Translations under genes and position numbers: made by a program
Shown here: positions 21,004 through 31,099 of the stretch, one piece after another
Layout of the letters: each line of letters starts with the position of its first letter
Numbering within the stretch: the stretch's first letter is position 1
The notes under the pieces: generated by a model
Databases searched by the model: none
The model's input: only the letters and a program-made list of their open reading frames with translations
What the model was told of the DNA's origin: nothing
Source of the DNA: Prorocentrum cordatum
Lineage: Eukaryota > Sar > Dinophyceae > Prorocentrales > Prorocentraceae
Direction of reading: 5' to 3'
DNA: 64,000 nt
Assembly (NCBI GenBank): GCA_963575745.1
Contig: CAUYUJ010014600.1
Coordinates: forward strand, 164,745 to 228,744

Positions 21004-21472
21004 ATTGAAACGATCATATAGTAGGTTCGCGCGGAGTCGGCGCGCGCAAAGGTTTTTGACACCGCGTCGATCTCTCAACCTTGCACCGATCGCGGCCCCG
21101 ATCATTCAAGGCTGAACTCCGTCGGGACCTGTTGCGCGACACTGCCTCTCAATGCTTCCGCGTTGTTCTATCATGGTGAGTTCAACCAAGAACGCCTTCG
21201 CCGGAGTCGCCGGCGCGCCATCGCCGCATGAACCTACCGTGTCCTCGGATCTCTGGGTGAAGTCGCCAGGAGACCCCATACGAGGCCTCAAGAGGATCCC
21301 CGAGGTACCCGATGCTCCCTCCTTTTCCTCCTCCTCCTCCTCCTCCTCGTCCTCGCTCTGCTCCGCCTCCCCCTCCTCCTCCTCCTCCTCTTCCTCCTCC
21401 TCCTCCTCCTCCTACTCCGCCGACGACGACGACGACCGACGACGACGACTTGTAGGAGGCCCAGATCGACAC

Positions 21473-21668
21473 TTAAGTCGGGCGTGTCCCCCAAGAGAAG
21501 GATTTTCGACGAACCCAAAAAAAAGTACTCAGAGAATACTCCCAAATAGTCAAACAATAGTCCGGGGACTGTTTTTGCGAGTGTTTTTTGACCACTTCGG
21601 GGCAATTTCGGGGTATTTTTTTTATTTTTCGTTGAAAATCCCTCTGTAGGGGGACAGGCCCGACTTAA
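21473..21668. mobile_element. Family B, copy 3
   Basis: TTAAGTCGGGCG ... GCCCGACTTAA. Flanked by ATCGACAC (21465-21472) and ATCGAAAC (21669-21676), an 8-bp duplication with one mismatch. Confidence 0.9.
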
Positions 21669-21843
21669 ATCGAAACGATCAAATCCTCGGATCTCTGGGA
21701 TCACTACCCAATGCTCCCTCCTTTTCGTCCTCCTCGTCCTCCTCGTCCTTGCTCCGCCTCCCTCCTCCTCCTCCTCCTCCTCCTCCTCCGCCGACGACGA
21801 CGACCGACGACGACGACGACTTGTAGGAGGCCCAGACCGTAAC

Positions 21844-22068
21844 TTAAGTCGGGCGTGTCCCCCTACAGAGGGATTTTCGACGAACCCCCAAAAAAGTACT
21901 CAGAGAATACTCCCAAATGAAGAATACTCGACAAATACTCCAAAATATAGTCAAAACATAGTCTGGGGACTATTTGTGCGAGTATTTCTTGACCACTTCG
22001 GGGCAATTTTGGGGTATTCTGCATTTTTCGTTGAATATCCCCCCGTAGGGGGGACACGCCCGACTTAA
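21844..22068. mobile_element. Family B, copy 4
   Basis: TTAAGTCGGGCG ... CGCCCGACTTAA, in the second unit of the higher-order repeat. Flanks ACCGTAAC and ATCGAAGC match at 5 of 8 positions. Confidence 0.9.
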
Positions 22069-22099
22069 ATCGAAGCGATCACATCCTCGGATGTCTGGG

Positions 22100-22530
22100 C
22101 GAAGTCGCCTCCGCCGACGACGACCGACGACGACGACTTGTAGGAGGCCCAACGACCGAAAACGACGACGAGGACGACCGACGACGACGACGACGACGAC
22201 GACGACCGACGACGACGACGACAACCGACGACGACGACGACGACCGACGACGACGACCGACGACGACGACGACGACGACGACCGAAGTCGCCTCCGCCGA
22301 CCTGTAGGAGGCCCAACGACCGACGACGACGACGACGACGACGACCGACGACAACGACCGACGACGACGACGACGACGACGACCGACGGCGACGACGACG
22401 CCGCCCCGCTGCGGGGCCTCCGCGGGGCTGGCGCCCCGGCCGCCGGGCCGCGTCCGGCGCGGGGGCGGCCGGCGCGGCCCGGGGAGGCGCGCCCCGCGAC
22501 GGGGCCATTGGCTGCGGACGCGCAGGATCA
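22100..22530. repeat. (GAC)n array and a short GC-rich coding-like island
   Basis: (GAC/CGA)n with GAGGCCCAACGACCG boxes to ~22395. 22396-22530 on the minus strand reads DSDPARPQPMAPSRGAPPRA.., weakly coding-like. Confidence 0.8.
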
Positions 22531-22535
22531 GAGTC

Positions 22536-22610
22536 AGTGCCAGCAGCAGCAGTAGCAGCAGCATCAGCATCAGCATCAGCATCATCATCATCAGCAGCAT
22601 CAGCGTCATC

Positions 22611-22655
<45 letters not shown>

Positions 22656-23146
22656 AGCATCATCAGCATCATCATCATCAGCATCCCCATCCTCATCCTC
22701 ATCCTCATCCTCATGACCATAATCATCATCAGCAGCAGCAGCAGCATCATCATCATCATCGCCATCATCATCAACAACAGCATCATCACCATCATCATCA
22801 GCAGCATCAACCGCATCAACAGCAGCAGCAAAATCATCATCAACATCACCATTCCCAGCAGCATCAAATACATCAACATCATCAGAAGCAGCAGCATCAT
22901 GATCATCATCAGCATCATCGCCAGCATAATCAACAACATCATCATAATCATCATCAGCAGCAGCAGCACCATCATCATCAGCATTAGCATCATCATCATC
23001 ATCACCACCATCCCCATCATCAGCATTAGTATCATCATCAACATCATCAGTATCATCATTATCAGCACCATCAGCAGCATCAGCAGCAGCATCATCATCA
23101 TCATCATCAGCATCAGCATCAGCATCAGCATCAGCATCAGCATCAG

Positions 23147-23186
<40 letters not shown>

Positions 23187-23599
23187 GCCATCATCATCAA
23201 CAACAGCATCATCACCATCATCATCAGCAGCATCAACCGCATCAACAGCAGCAGCAAAATCATCATCAACATCACCATTCCCAGCAGCATCAAATACATC
23301 AACATCATCAGAAGCAGCAGCATCATGATCATCATCAGCATCATCGCCAGCATAATCAACAACATCATCATAATCATCATCAGCAGCAGCAGCACCATCA
23401 TCATCAGCATTAGCATCATCATCATCATCATCACCACCATCCCCATCATCAGCATTAGTATCATCATCAACATCATCAGTATCATCATTATCAGCACCAT
23501 CAGCAGCATCATGATCATCATCATTAGCAGCATCAGCATCAGCGCCACCAACAGCATCATCATAATCATCATAAGCAGCATCACCATCATTATCAGCGG

Positions 23600-23631
<32 letters not shown>

Positions 23632-23835
23632 GTATCATCATCATGATCAGCATCACCATCATCATCATCATCAGCAACAACATCATCATCAGCATACTCA
23701 TCACCCCTACTGAGATCCTGGCGTTGCACTTTTTTGTCGCAACGGGCGTTCTCGCGTCCTTGCAAGCCCCGGGACCTGCGCAGATCGATGCCGCGCTCAA
23801 AAATGGTGCAGAAAGATGGGGTCCACGGAACCCCG
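22536..23835 (-). CDS. Asp/Ala-rich acidic protein candidate
   Basis: The minus-strand frame begins with unique sequence (FCTIFERGIDLRRSRGLQGR.., 23705-23830), then runs into ~380 residues dominated by Asp and Ala, with interspersed Val, Tyr, Phe, Asn, His and Gly. Two stretches of ~115 codons (22750-23092 and 23176-23513) are nearly identical, 426 bp = 142 codons apart; the one indel noticed is a whole triplet. That could be a real acidic repeat protein or a (CAT)n/(CAG)n microsatellite read in its best frame. Start codon and introns unresolved. Confidence 0.35.
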
Positions 23836-24042
23836 GTCGTGTTTTCCTCTTTTGTGGAGGAGGAGGAGGAGAAGTAGGAGGAGGAGGAGGAGGCCCCCAT
23901 CCTGCGGTGTTGGATCCTCGTTTGGAAGAGACGGCGTCCCGCGTCTCCTCCTCCTCCTCCTCTCCTCTCCACTCCTCTCCTCCGTATCTCCTCCTTCCTC
24001 CTCCCTCCTCCTAAACCGTGCCTCTGCCCCCCGCACCCAGTA

Positions 24043-24515
24043 CAGCGCTTCCTGGCCCCATAGGGAGCTCTACCGAAGGCCCCAATGGCTGTGTTCACAT
24101 GCGTCCCGCGCAGCCCAGTCCTGCGCTTCCTGGCCCCATAGGTAGCTCCACCGAATGTCCCAATGGCTGTGTTCGCAGGCGTCCAGCGCCGCCCAGTCCT
24201 GCGCTTTCTGGTCCCATAGGTAGCTCCACCGAAGGCCCCAATGGCTGTATTCACATGCGTCCCGCGCCGCCCAGTACGGCGCTTCGTGGCCCCATTGGGA
24301 GCTCCACCGAAGGCCCCAGTGGCTGTGTTCACATGCGTCCCGTATGGCGTTTCGTGGCCCAAGTGGGAGCTCCACCGAAAGCCCCAATGGCTGTGTTCAC
24401 ATACGTCCCGCGCCGCCCAGTACGGCGCTTCGTGGCCCCATTGGGAGCTCAAACCGAAGGCCCCAGTGGCTGTTTTGGCGCTTCGTGGCCCCATAGGTAG
24501 CTCCCCCGAAAGCGA
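24043..24515. repeat. ~76-bp minisatellite, 6-7 units
   Basis: Units start near 24047, 24123, 24200, 24276, 24346, 24424 and 24477; boxes GGCGCTTCGTGGCCCCAT, GGGAGCTCCACCGAAGG, CCCAATGGCTGTGTTCACAT. Open frames follow the period and are not evidence of a gene. Confidence 0.9.
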
Positions 24516-24627
24516 TACTCACGGATGCGGTACTCACAGCTGAAGATGGTTGAGTCCTTCGCCAGGCTAGTCTTTAATATGGTGCAATCATTTCGCAACG
24601 TCGGATCTTTGCGCAAGACTTCAACAG

Positions 24628-24775
24628 TTCAGTGGGGGGACGTAAGAGTCGGGTTCGGGGAACTTAGGTTGGCCTGATGAGGCCGTCATGAAAATGACGC
24701 GACCTAGTCTGAATTTTGGCGCGGCCTCCCGCTGCAGACATCCCACGACGACAGGCCCCCCTCGACAGGCCCCCC
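24628..24775. mobile_element. Family D element, copy 1 (truncated)
   Basis: GGGGGACGTAAGAGTCGGGT left end; interior TCATGAAAATGACG and CTCCCGCTGCAGACATCCCA as in the full copy at 43433-43638. Right end missing. Confidence 0.75.
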
Positions 24776-24801
24776 TTCTGCGCAACATCTCAACCATATC
24801 T

Positions 24802-25045
24802 GGAGGCCTCTTAGGCGGGGTCGGAGTGGATGGGGTCGGAAGACCGCGTCGAATCGCTGGTACATCGGCGATGCATCGGCGATGCACCGGCGATACACTG
24901 GCGATACATCGTCAACGCCGGCGATGCATCGGCGACTCTTCGACGTGAAGCAAGTCGGGCTTCACATCGAGCCGCATCGGCGATGCATCGGCGAAGCGAC
25001 ACGATCCTCCGACCCCATCGACTCCGACCCCATCTAAGAGGCCTA
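24802..25045. mobile_element. Family C element, copy 2
   Basis: GGAGGCCTCTTAGG..GGGGTCGGAGT left and the matching inverse CCGACCCCATCTAAGAGGCC right. The core has several GATGCATCGGCGATGC palindromes and GGCTTCACATCGAGCCGC. Confidence 0.85.
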
Positions 25046-25508
25046 CGATATCAAGATCCGTGCCCTCGCGGTCTGAAATTCGGGGCGCGATCCAGCAAAT
25101 ACGCGGTCGCACGTATACGTTCCGCGGGGCATCCGCAAAAGACACGCCCTGCACCCGCGGTCCCGCGGGGTCGCGGCCAAGAGGCCCAGCCCGCGCGGCC
25201 GCGGATATACGGATGTGTGTTCTCCCACGACGCCCTCTGAGCAACATCGGTCAGCACCGGATCCAGATATCGGATCGGATCGGATCGGATTGTGCGTCGG
25301 GTCGGGCTGCATCGGCACGGGGTCGAAATCGGATCGGGCACACCGCACGAGGGTTCACAACAGAGCCATGCAGGCGTCGGGCCAAGTCGGATCGTCGGAA
25401 TGTCGGAATCGAGTCGTATCGAGCCAGCCGGAATAGATTTCTAATCGGATCGATCGGATCGAGATGGACCCTCCCTCTGGCACTGAGGGGGCGGGTTGCT
25501 GCTCGCCT
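25046..25508. other. Low-copy spacer with (CGGAT)n runs
   Basis: CGGATCGGATCGGATCGG at ~25265-25290 and shorter runs near 25440-25462. No gene supported. Confidence 0.5.
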
Positions 25509-25760
25509 CTAGCGCGGGTTCAAAGCTAGCAGGACAATAAATCCATTGTGGAGGAGGAAGAGGAGGATTAGAGAAAACCCAGGATGCACCAACGACGCTG
25601 CAAAACACTCTCCCGACCCAAGCCCCCTTTTCATAAGTCCTAAAAGTACCCCATTCCACTGCGGTAGGTCCAGACTCCATCCTTGCTGGCTGGAGAACGA
25701 CGGAAGGGGAGGATGATACAAATCCAGGCTGTGGCCATCGCTAGCCCTGGTTCGAAACAA
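25509..25760 (-). CDS. Coding-like ORF, hydrophobic C terminus
   Basis: Balanced composition; ends with HPGFSLILLFLLHNGFIVLL then ALNPR and stop. May be a C-terminal membrane anchor. No family recognised. Confidence 0.35.
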   Translation of the reverse strand: MFRTRASDGHSLDLYHPPLPSFSSQQGWSLDLPQWNGVLLGLMKRGLGSGECFAASLVHPGFSLILLFLLHNGFIVLLALNPR

Positions 25761-25866
25761 GTATCTGCCCTGGATCCGTCGGTCGATCTGGAGAGGTTGA
25801 CATTATTCCCCTAGGCCTGCCTGACAATGAGAGCACGCAAACAAAACACTCGCCGACAGCCCATCG

Positions 25867-26470
25867 CTACGTTCTGCTGCGAGCAGCCCGAGGTGTGGCC
25901 CTCTCCTCATTATCCGCAAGCGCGCCTTCATCACGTAATGGGGGTGCCCCGAAGCTCATACGGCCACGAGTGCCAGCGGTAATGTAGATATATTGCAGAC
26001 GCCGTGCTGCTACAAAGACGCTGGCGTTAGAACGAATGGGCCTTTCTGGACACGGGAAGCCTCGGAAGTCGGCCCAAACATCCGAGCTCCTCTTGAGCCC
26101 CACACGATCCACATTTCAGCGTCTTGACTGTAAGCGCCTGGACCCCCATGTACTGGGCGCCCTCGTGTTGTGGCGTTCGCGCTTTCCATAGACGAAGCCT
26201 GCCGAAAATACATGTCGCCTTGTCGTGTTTGCCATGCCGGACCGCCTAGACGCACCGACAGCTACTTGAACCCGAGTTTGTTCCTGGACAGCCCGAAGTG
26301 CTTCACGCTCTGAGGGCTCTCCGGCTGCCATGGGCACTCTCTCCAATGCTCCTCCAGCTGAATGTTGGCCTCTGTGCCCCATTAGCGCAACTGTCGTGTC
26401 TGACCGCAACTCGAGACGTCACAGATACAAAAATGTGCTACGCTGGTTGCCCAAGGCATCTCGCGCTCAA
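25867..26470 (-). pseudogene. Coding-like region, frame changes, unknown
   Basis: Three overlapping minus-strand frames (26116-26409, 26010-26255, 25867-26112) succeed each other and are each protein-like (EREALRAVQEQTRVQVAVGA; VWADFRGFPCPERPIRSNAS). No element or repeat here. It looks like one gene broken by frameshifts, or exons with very short introns. Confidence 0.4.
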
Positions 26471-27002
26471 CAAGATCCCTCAGAAACCCCAAGAGACCCT
26501 CAAGAAAGGTCACAACAAAGGCCCCGGAACCCCCACGAGGCCCGTGAAGGGGCCCGAGCACGGAGGCAGAATGGGCTGCTACTCCGCTCCGCGGAAAGGA
26601 ATCGGAGCTCACCATGGGGCATGACCCGCTCGAGGGATGAGCAATATCGAGGCGGGGTCGCCGCAGGGGCGCGTTCACTGGAGGAGGGAGAGGAGAGGGA
26701 GGAGCAGGAGGAGGAGGGGGAGGAGCAGGAGGAGGGGGGGGAGGAGCGAGGAAGAGGAGGAGGAAGAGGGCTCCTTCAGTACGGGGCTCGAACCCTGCGA
26801 GCGGTGTGCAAACCATGGAGGCGGGCGCACCATGCGGGCACGCTCCCCTTGGGGCCGTACGCTCGGACGCAGGCCTGAAGATCACCCTTCGAAACATAAG
26901 ACGCCCCGCCGGCCAGAAAACACTCCAAACCTTCAGCTCATACCCGAGGAGCCCCCCCCCGGGATGCAGAAAAGCATCTAACACATACAGTGGGGGCGTT
27001 CA
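26471..27002. other. Low-copy spacer with a (GGA)n tract
   Basis: (GGA)n at 26690-26770. 26925-26995 resembles 14180-14240 when translated on the minus strand. Confidence 0.4.
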
Positions 27003-27175
27003 CCTAAGGAACCTTAAATAAGGAACGGGGCCCCTTTTTTCCATACGTTCAACTTCGATGTCCGATCTAAAACCGAAGGTAAACCCAAGGCAAACATAAA
27101 AACAACTAAGGAACACGGAGCCCCTCCCAAACGAAAAGGGTTCCTTCTTCAGCGCCCCGATTGTACAAAGAACAC
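27003..27175. mobile_element. Dispersed element, family H copy 1
   Basis: AAATAAGGAACGGGGCCCCT, CCCAAGGCAAAC, AAGGAACACGGAGCCCCTCC and ACGAAAAGGGTTCCTTCTTC are shared in order with 32064-32235. Inverted AAGGAAC / GTTCCTT arms at the ends. Confidence 0.75.
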
Positions 27176-27399
27176 GAGGGCAACCACCCCGAACCGACCT
27201 CGGCCGCACGCCTCGGTCCGACCGTCGTTTGGGCGTCCTCTGGTGGCGCAGTCCTAGCGAGGAGCGTGCCGAGTCGAGGCGAGGCGAGCAGGCGGTGGCA
27301 CTCGGCGCAGCAGCACGCAGCGGCGGCAGGGATACAGGAAGGAGTGGGGTGGGAGGTCGAACGAAGGAGGCGCGCCAAAGAAAAATGCTGAACAATCCG

Positions 27400-27595
27400 C
27401 AAACACGAGAGAGAAATAGAGAGAGAGAGAACAAAAAAAAAGGATAGAGAGGGTGAGAGGGCGGGAGAGGCATGAAGAGGTAGAGAGCGAGGGAGAGAGA
27501 GGAAGAGAAAAAGAGATGGAAGAAGGAGAGAGAGAGAGAGGGAAACGGAGGGAGAGAAAGAGAGAGGGGGAGGGGACAACGACTCGAGCAGAGGA
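27400..27595. repeat. Purine tract (GAGA/GGGA)n
   Basis: Nearly uninterrupted GA-rich DNA. Confidence 0.9.
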
Positions 27596-27891
27596 CAATG
27601 AAAAAGGAGGGATGAAGGGTCTGCAAACCTGGCGGAATCAGTCGGCTGGTGTCGACCCCTCCTCACAGTAGCCACTCGCGCCAGAAGTGCGCGGGTTCCA
27701 CGCGGAGAAACAATCCTAGAAGCTTGTCCCGAGCCCACGACATCCAATCCGCGCGAACGACCGTGAGCCAAACGTTCATGGTCCTGATTACCGATTGATG
27801 CCAGAACGTGGAGAGTCACACATCGAACGGCGGCATCAGTAACTTGCAGCTGATACCAGCAGCGGGAGAGGCACGGATCGAACTGCCGCAA
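27596..27891 (-). other. Spacer with weak coding signal
   Basis: A minus-strand frame (to 27891) reads ALLARVATVRRGRHQ and similar; not bounded by splice sites. Probably 3' flank of the next gene. Confidence 0.25.
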
Positions 27892-28048
27892 TCACTGGAA
27901 TCTCCGCAAGCACGCGAAGGGCGATCCGGGACATTTGAAACGTGGCCTGACGCGGTTTTGGACGCACCAGTGCAGCAACACGCGAGCGCAGGCGAGCAAC
28001 CCGGGCGACGGATGACGTCGAATGCTCGTCCTGGGTGGCGCCAGGGTA
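27892..28048 (-). CDS. Terminal exon of unknown gene after a family B intron
   Basis: Follows the acceptor ACAACAAG| (28049). Joined GT-AG to the exon at 28207-28440, the frame reads ..NTLAPPRTSIRRHPSPGL.. and stops at 27892. A second frame (YPGATQDEHSTSSVARVAR.., to 27836) is also open. The first 50 bp recur at 37077-37132 beside another family B copy. Confidence 0.45.
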
Positions 28049-28206
28049 CTTGTTGTAAGTCGGGCGTGTCCCCCTAAAGGGGGATTTTGGGGGAAAAATG
28101 CAACATAATCTAAACATGCCCGCCAAATGGGCAAACATAGTAAAACAAATCGTCCCCTGACTATGTTTTGACTATTTTTGAATCTTCCTCCTGTGACAGG
28201 CCCGAC
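28049..28206 (-). mobile_element. Family B, copy 5, probable GT-AG intron
   Basis: Element ends lie at 28054 and 28210, flanked by TACTTGT on both sides (28047-28053 and 28211-28217). On the minus strand the intron would start |GTCGGGCC and end ACAACAAG|, 158 bp. Confidence 0.8.
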
Positions 28207-28640
28207 TTCATACTTGTCGTGGGGCGCGGGCGGGCGTCGTCGTCCGCTCCTCGTCGTCCCCGCGCGCGCCCGTCCCTGTCGCTGTTTCCCGCGGTGGGGG
28301 CGCACTGCCGCGACATCAGCAGCGTGCTGCCCTCCGCGCCCTGCAGGGGCGGCACCCCGCCCACGTCGTGCTCCGACCGGAACATGGCGTTCAGCGTCCG
28401 GAACTCGCGGTGCCCGCCGCGGAAGCCACGCATGACGCTGACGCTCGGCGGCGCGTCCGGGGGGGGGGCGGGGGGAAGGGCCCCCGAGATCCTGGCGTGG
28501 CCACGCTTTGGTTCACCACGGGCGTCGTCGCCCCGCGGCGGGCCCCCGGGGCCCTCGCAGATCCATCCTGCTCGACAGCTGGCGCATATCCATCCTGCTG
28601 TTGGTCTGCGATGTTTGTTTCGCGCGTCTTTGTCGCCACG
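28207..28640 (-). CDS. Exon(s) of unknown gene upstream of family B intron
   Basis: 28207-28440 reads PPSVSVMRGFRGGHREFRTL.. then FRSEHDVGGVPPLQGAEG.., clearly coding in composition. 28441-28640 continues in a shifted frame (KTRETNIADQQQDGYAPAVE..) across a C-homopolymer near 28465, so an indel or small intron separates them. No domain recognised. Confidence 0.55.
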
Positions 28641-28732
28641 TCGGATCTCGGGGGCGGACGAGGGCCGGCCCCCCGAGAGGGCGGTAGCCCTCCCGCCTTC
28701 TCCAGGGAGGCCGTCCCCCTTCTGCTGCTAAA

Positions 28733-29143
28733 GGCCTTCTAGATGGGGTCAGAGTTGATGGGGTCGGAGGATCGGCGATGCAGCGGCGATGCATCGGCGA
28801 TGCGCCGGCCGGCGATGCATCGCCGACGTCGGCAATGCATCGGCGACGTCGACGTGAAGCAAATCGGGCTCCGCATCGAGCCGCATCGCCGATGCATCGG
28901 CGACGCGGAGCGATCCTCCGACCCCACACATCTCGGCGGTGGACAAACCTCCTTCAGTACACCTCCCTTTAGCGAAAACGGCTTGGGACTGAAACCGGCG
29001 GACCCAGACCCGCAAAAATGACGGCCGCGACGCCCTCTCGCGAGCCGAAAAAGGCCAATTCCTCAATCGACGTGTCAGGGTAGGAGGTCTATCCAACCCC
29101 GATCCGACCCCATCTAGTCGGACCTCATCTAGGAGGCCTATGG
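28733..29143. mobile_element. Family C element, copy 3, split by a family E element
   Basis: Left arm GGCCTTCTAGATGGGGTC at 28733 and right arm CATCTAGGAGGCC ending ~29140; palindromic core 28770-28915. 28932-29097 is inserted family E sequence, so the E insertion is younger. Confidence 0.8.
28932..29097 (-). mobile_element. Family E element, copy 1 (nested)
   Basis: Ends GGTGGACAAACCTCC / GGAGGTCTATCCAACC inverted; interior AATGACGGCCGCGACGCCCT and ATCGACGTGTCAGGGTAGG. Intron-like minus ends |GTTGGATAG and CACCGCCGAG|. Confidence 0.85.
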
Positions 29144-29198
29144 CCTATGGCTGCCCCCCCTGGGAGGAACAGGCCACGCCACGACGTGAGACATGATT

Positions 29199-29340
29199 CC
29201 TCGGAGGTGCGCGCGGAGTTCTGGGACCGGCGCTAGGCCCCCCTGCCTGGCGCGCTCTCTGCGCGCCAAGTGGCGGCGCTGGAGGCGCCGACGTGGGGGG
29301 GCCCGGCGCAGATCCAGGAAGTTCGCGCAGGCCTCCGACA
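29199..29340. mobile_element. Family A element, copy 2 (short form)
   Basis: TCGGAGGTGCGCGCGGA at the left, TTCGCGCAGGCCTCCGA at the right (inverted); inner TGGCGCGC / GCGCGCCA arms. Outer ATG arms absent. Confidence 0.7.
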
Positions 29341-29463
29341 CAAATGAGGAGAGGGAGGAGGAGGAGGAGAGGGAGGAGGAGGAGGAGGAGGAGGAGGACA
29401 TCCTCATCCTCCCTTCTCCCCGGTCATACATGTGGTAGTTGTGGCGGAAATATTCGCCCATCA
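29341..29463. mobile_element. (GGA)n plus right end of a family P element
   Basis: (GGA)n 29345-29398, then TCCTCATCCTCCCTTCTCCC and ACATGTGGTAGTTGTGGCGG..GCCCA, the family P right end. The left end is lost or replaced by family A. Confidence 0.65.
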
Positions 29464-29935
29464 GTGCTTGCCACTCTCGGTTCGCCCAGACCCCCCTGGG
29501 CGCGCCGCCGCCATGTGGTGCTCGTCGTCGTGGAGGAACTTCACCCACGACCTCGCCTGCAACAGAGCCGCGCCACGCAGAGCGGAAAAGATCGCGACGA
29601 CGACGACGACGACGACGACGGCGGGGCGAGCGAGGACGAGGACGAGGACGAGAACGAGGACGACGGAAACGGAGACGACGACGACGACGACAACGAGGAC
29701 GACGGCGGACGAGGACGAGGACGAGGACGAAAGCAGCGGAGACGACGACGAGGACGACGACGACCACGACTTCGCCTGCAGCAGGGCCGCACCGGGCGGG
29801 CCACACCGGCCCCCCGCCTGCAGGTCCGCGAGGTTCTCAGCCACCAGCCGCGCGAAGAGGCGGCGGCCCTCGGCCTTGCCCTCGGAGGGGGCAGCCAGAC
29901 CGCCCCAACCCAACCCGAAGACTGACCCGAATTTC
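29464..29935 (-). CDS. Coding-like exon split by a (GAC/GAG)n array
   Basis: 29770-29930 minus reads PSEGKAEGRRLFARLVAENL.. then LQAGGRCGPPGAALLQAKSW. After ~170 bp of GAC/GAG triplets, 29470-29590 reads LRGAALLQARSWVKFLHDDE... The array is bracketed by 27-bp imperfect direct repeats (29550-29576 and 29766-29792) that encode the shared GAALLQA.SW. Either a microsatellite expanded inside a duplicated exon segment, or the array is an intron between duplicated edges. Confidence 0.5.
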
Positions 29936-30141
29936 CCCAACCAGTGCTTGCACTGGCGGGGTCCTCGCGGAAACTGGAAGGCTTGGCGAACGCGTCCCGC
30001 CTTTGTTTGGGGGGCCGGCTGGGCTCCCGGGCTCCCGCTTCTGGGCTCCCGGGCTCCCGCTTCTGGGTTCCCGCGTTCCTGGTCGTTGGCTCCGGTCCGA
30101 TTTCGGTAGGCTCCGGGTTCCCGGGTTCCCCGTCGATCTCC
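29936..30141. repeat. Short tandem GGGCTCCC/CTTCTGGG units
   Basis: Direct repeats of GGCTCCCGCTTCTGGG and GGTTCCCG at ~30028-30140; otherwise low-copy. Confidence 0.6.
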
Positions 30142-30257
30142 TCATCGATCTCTTGGTCGATCCCATCTCAAACCGTCCACTGGTTGGGGGTTCTTCTCTG
30201 GCGTCATGCGGGTCGAGGGGGGTACGGGCTCCCTGTGGGCGACGATGAAACACGGGA
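30142..30257 (-). CDS. Terminal exon of unknown gene after family I intron
   Basis: After the acceptor CTCGCGCAAG| (30258), the frame reads VPCFIVAHREPVPPSTRMTP.. and ends at TGA 30144-30142. It is in phase with the exon ending at 30366 (codon G|TC). No family recognised. Confidence 0.6.
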
Positions 30258-30365
30258 CTTGCGCGAGACGACACAGCGACCTCACGCGACGCGGGCCGCC
30301 TGCGCGGCACGCCACATTTCAGACGAGAGCGCACACGCGCGACCTTGCGCGGGCAGCTGGCGCGC
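30258..30365 (-). mobile_element. Family I element, copy 2, GC-AG intron
   Basis: 108 bp, starts |GCGCGCCAGCTGCCCGCG and ends GTCGTCTCGCGCAAG|. Its ends match the copies at 34425-34525 and 54895-55012. Confidence 0.8.
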
Positions 30366-30530
30366 CAGCGTCGGCGAAACAGGCCCCTTGTTCTGCGTCG
30401 CTCCAAGGGAGTTTTCCAATGCTCCCCGGAACCCTCCCCACTGGGAATGGAGGGCACATCGGGACCTGCGGGCTGGGCTGGTGGGTGGTAGCGCCGCGGG
30501 GGGACCGGCTCACAAGGCGCGACCTAGACG
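30366..30530 (-). CDS. Exon of unknown gene before family I intron
   Basis: Frame PSPQVPMCPPFPVGRVPG.. then KLPWSDAEQGACFADA|. Removal of 30258-30365 continues it as ADA-VPCFIVAHRE. Upstream boundary not determined. Confidence 0.55.
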
Positions 30531-30675
30531 GTGTCATCCGTTGTCGTTCTCCTCTCCGTTCCGCCTCTGCTGCAGAACGGAATCAGAGCGAGAACGGTCC
30601 ACGACATCGCCATGACGCCGCTCACCTCGCGCCCTGCTGGCTCAGGGGGGGGGGGCAAAAGGTCGACCTGGAATC

Positions 30676-30917
30676 TTGAGCAGGGGCCGACCGTCCCAGC
30701 ATTTCTATAGTCCTACCACGACATGTTCTTAGAACCCAAAAATCTTGTAATAACCAAAACAATGTTCTTAGAACGTAGACCCGATGTGTTAAAACAAAAC
30801 AGTCCTGGCCAGAAATGCCAGAAATGTTCTGAGAACATTTCGTGGAATCCACGGAAACGTTCTTAGAGCATTGTTTGGTAGGGCTATAGGCGGGCCAGGA
30901 TGCTTCGCCACTGCTTG
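30676..30917. mobile_element. Family G TIR element, copy 1
   Basis: Arms CTATAGTCCTACCACGACAT (30704 on) and the inverse ending GGTAGGGCTATAG (~30893). Interior repeats TTCTTAGAAC. Flanking boxes GGGGCCGACCGTCCC and GCTTCGCCACTGCTTG also recur at 38587-38830. Confidence 0.85.
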
Positions 30918-31085
30918 AGCATCGGCGATGCGTCGGCGATCGGTCGGCGATGGGCTCTCCCGCTCACGAACCCGCACGCTCCTGGGCGGGGCGGGCTGGC
31001 AAGCCTCCCCTCGGCGATTCCTGGGCGCCGTGGCGCTCGGGGGGGGGTCGATGCGTCCGCACGTGGGCCCCTCCCCGCCAATGTG
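30918..31085. mobile_element. Dispersed repeat, family T copy 2
   Basis: Includes a family-C-like GCATCGGCGATGCGTCGGCG fragment, then CCGCACGCTCCTGGGCGGGG as at 11085-11255. Confidence 0.5.
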
Positions 31086-31099
31086 CTCCTCGTCGACTC

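Larger units (their letters stand above)
21241..22110. repeat. Higher-order repeat: unit with (TCC)n, (GAC)n and a family B element
   Basis: TCCTCGGATCTCTGGG starts near 21242, 21694 and 22084. Each is followed by (TCC)n and/or (GAC)n, then TTGTAGGAGGCCCA; the first two units then carry a family B copy. The block was apparently duplicated as a unit. Confidence 0.8.

Noticed and set aside
28049-28206. Splicing of B copy 5 exactly at its target duplication (GACAA|GTATG ... AACAA|GTACC)
   Set aside because: It would need a non-AG acceptor; the GT-AG pair |GTCGGGCC ... AACAAG| also leaves an open frame and matches other family B introns.
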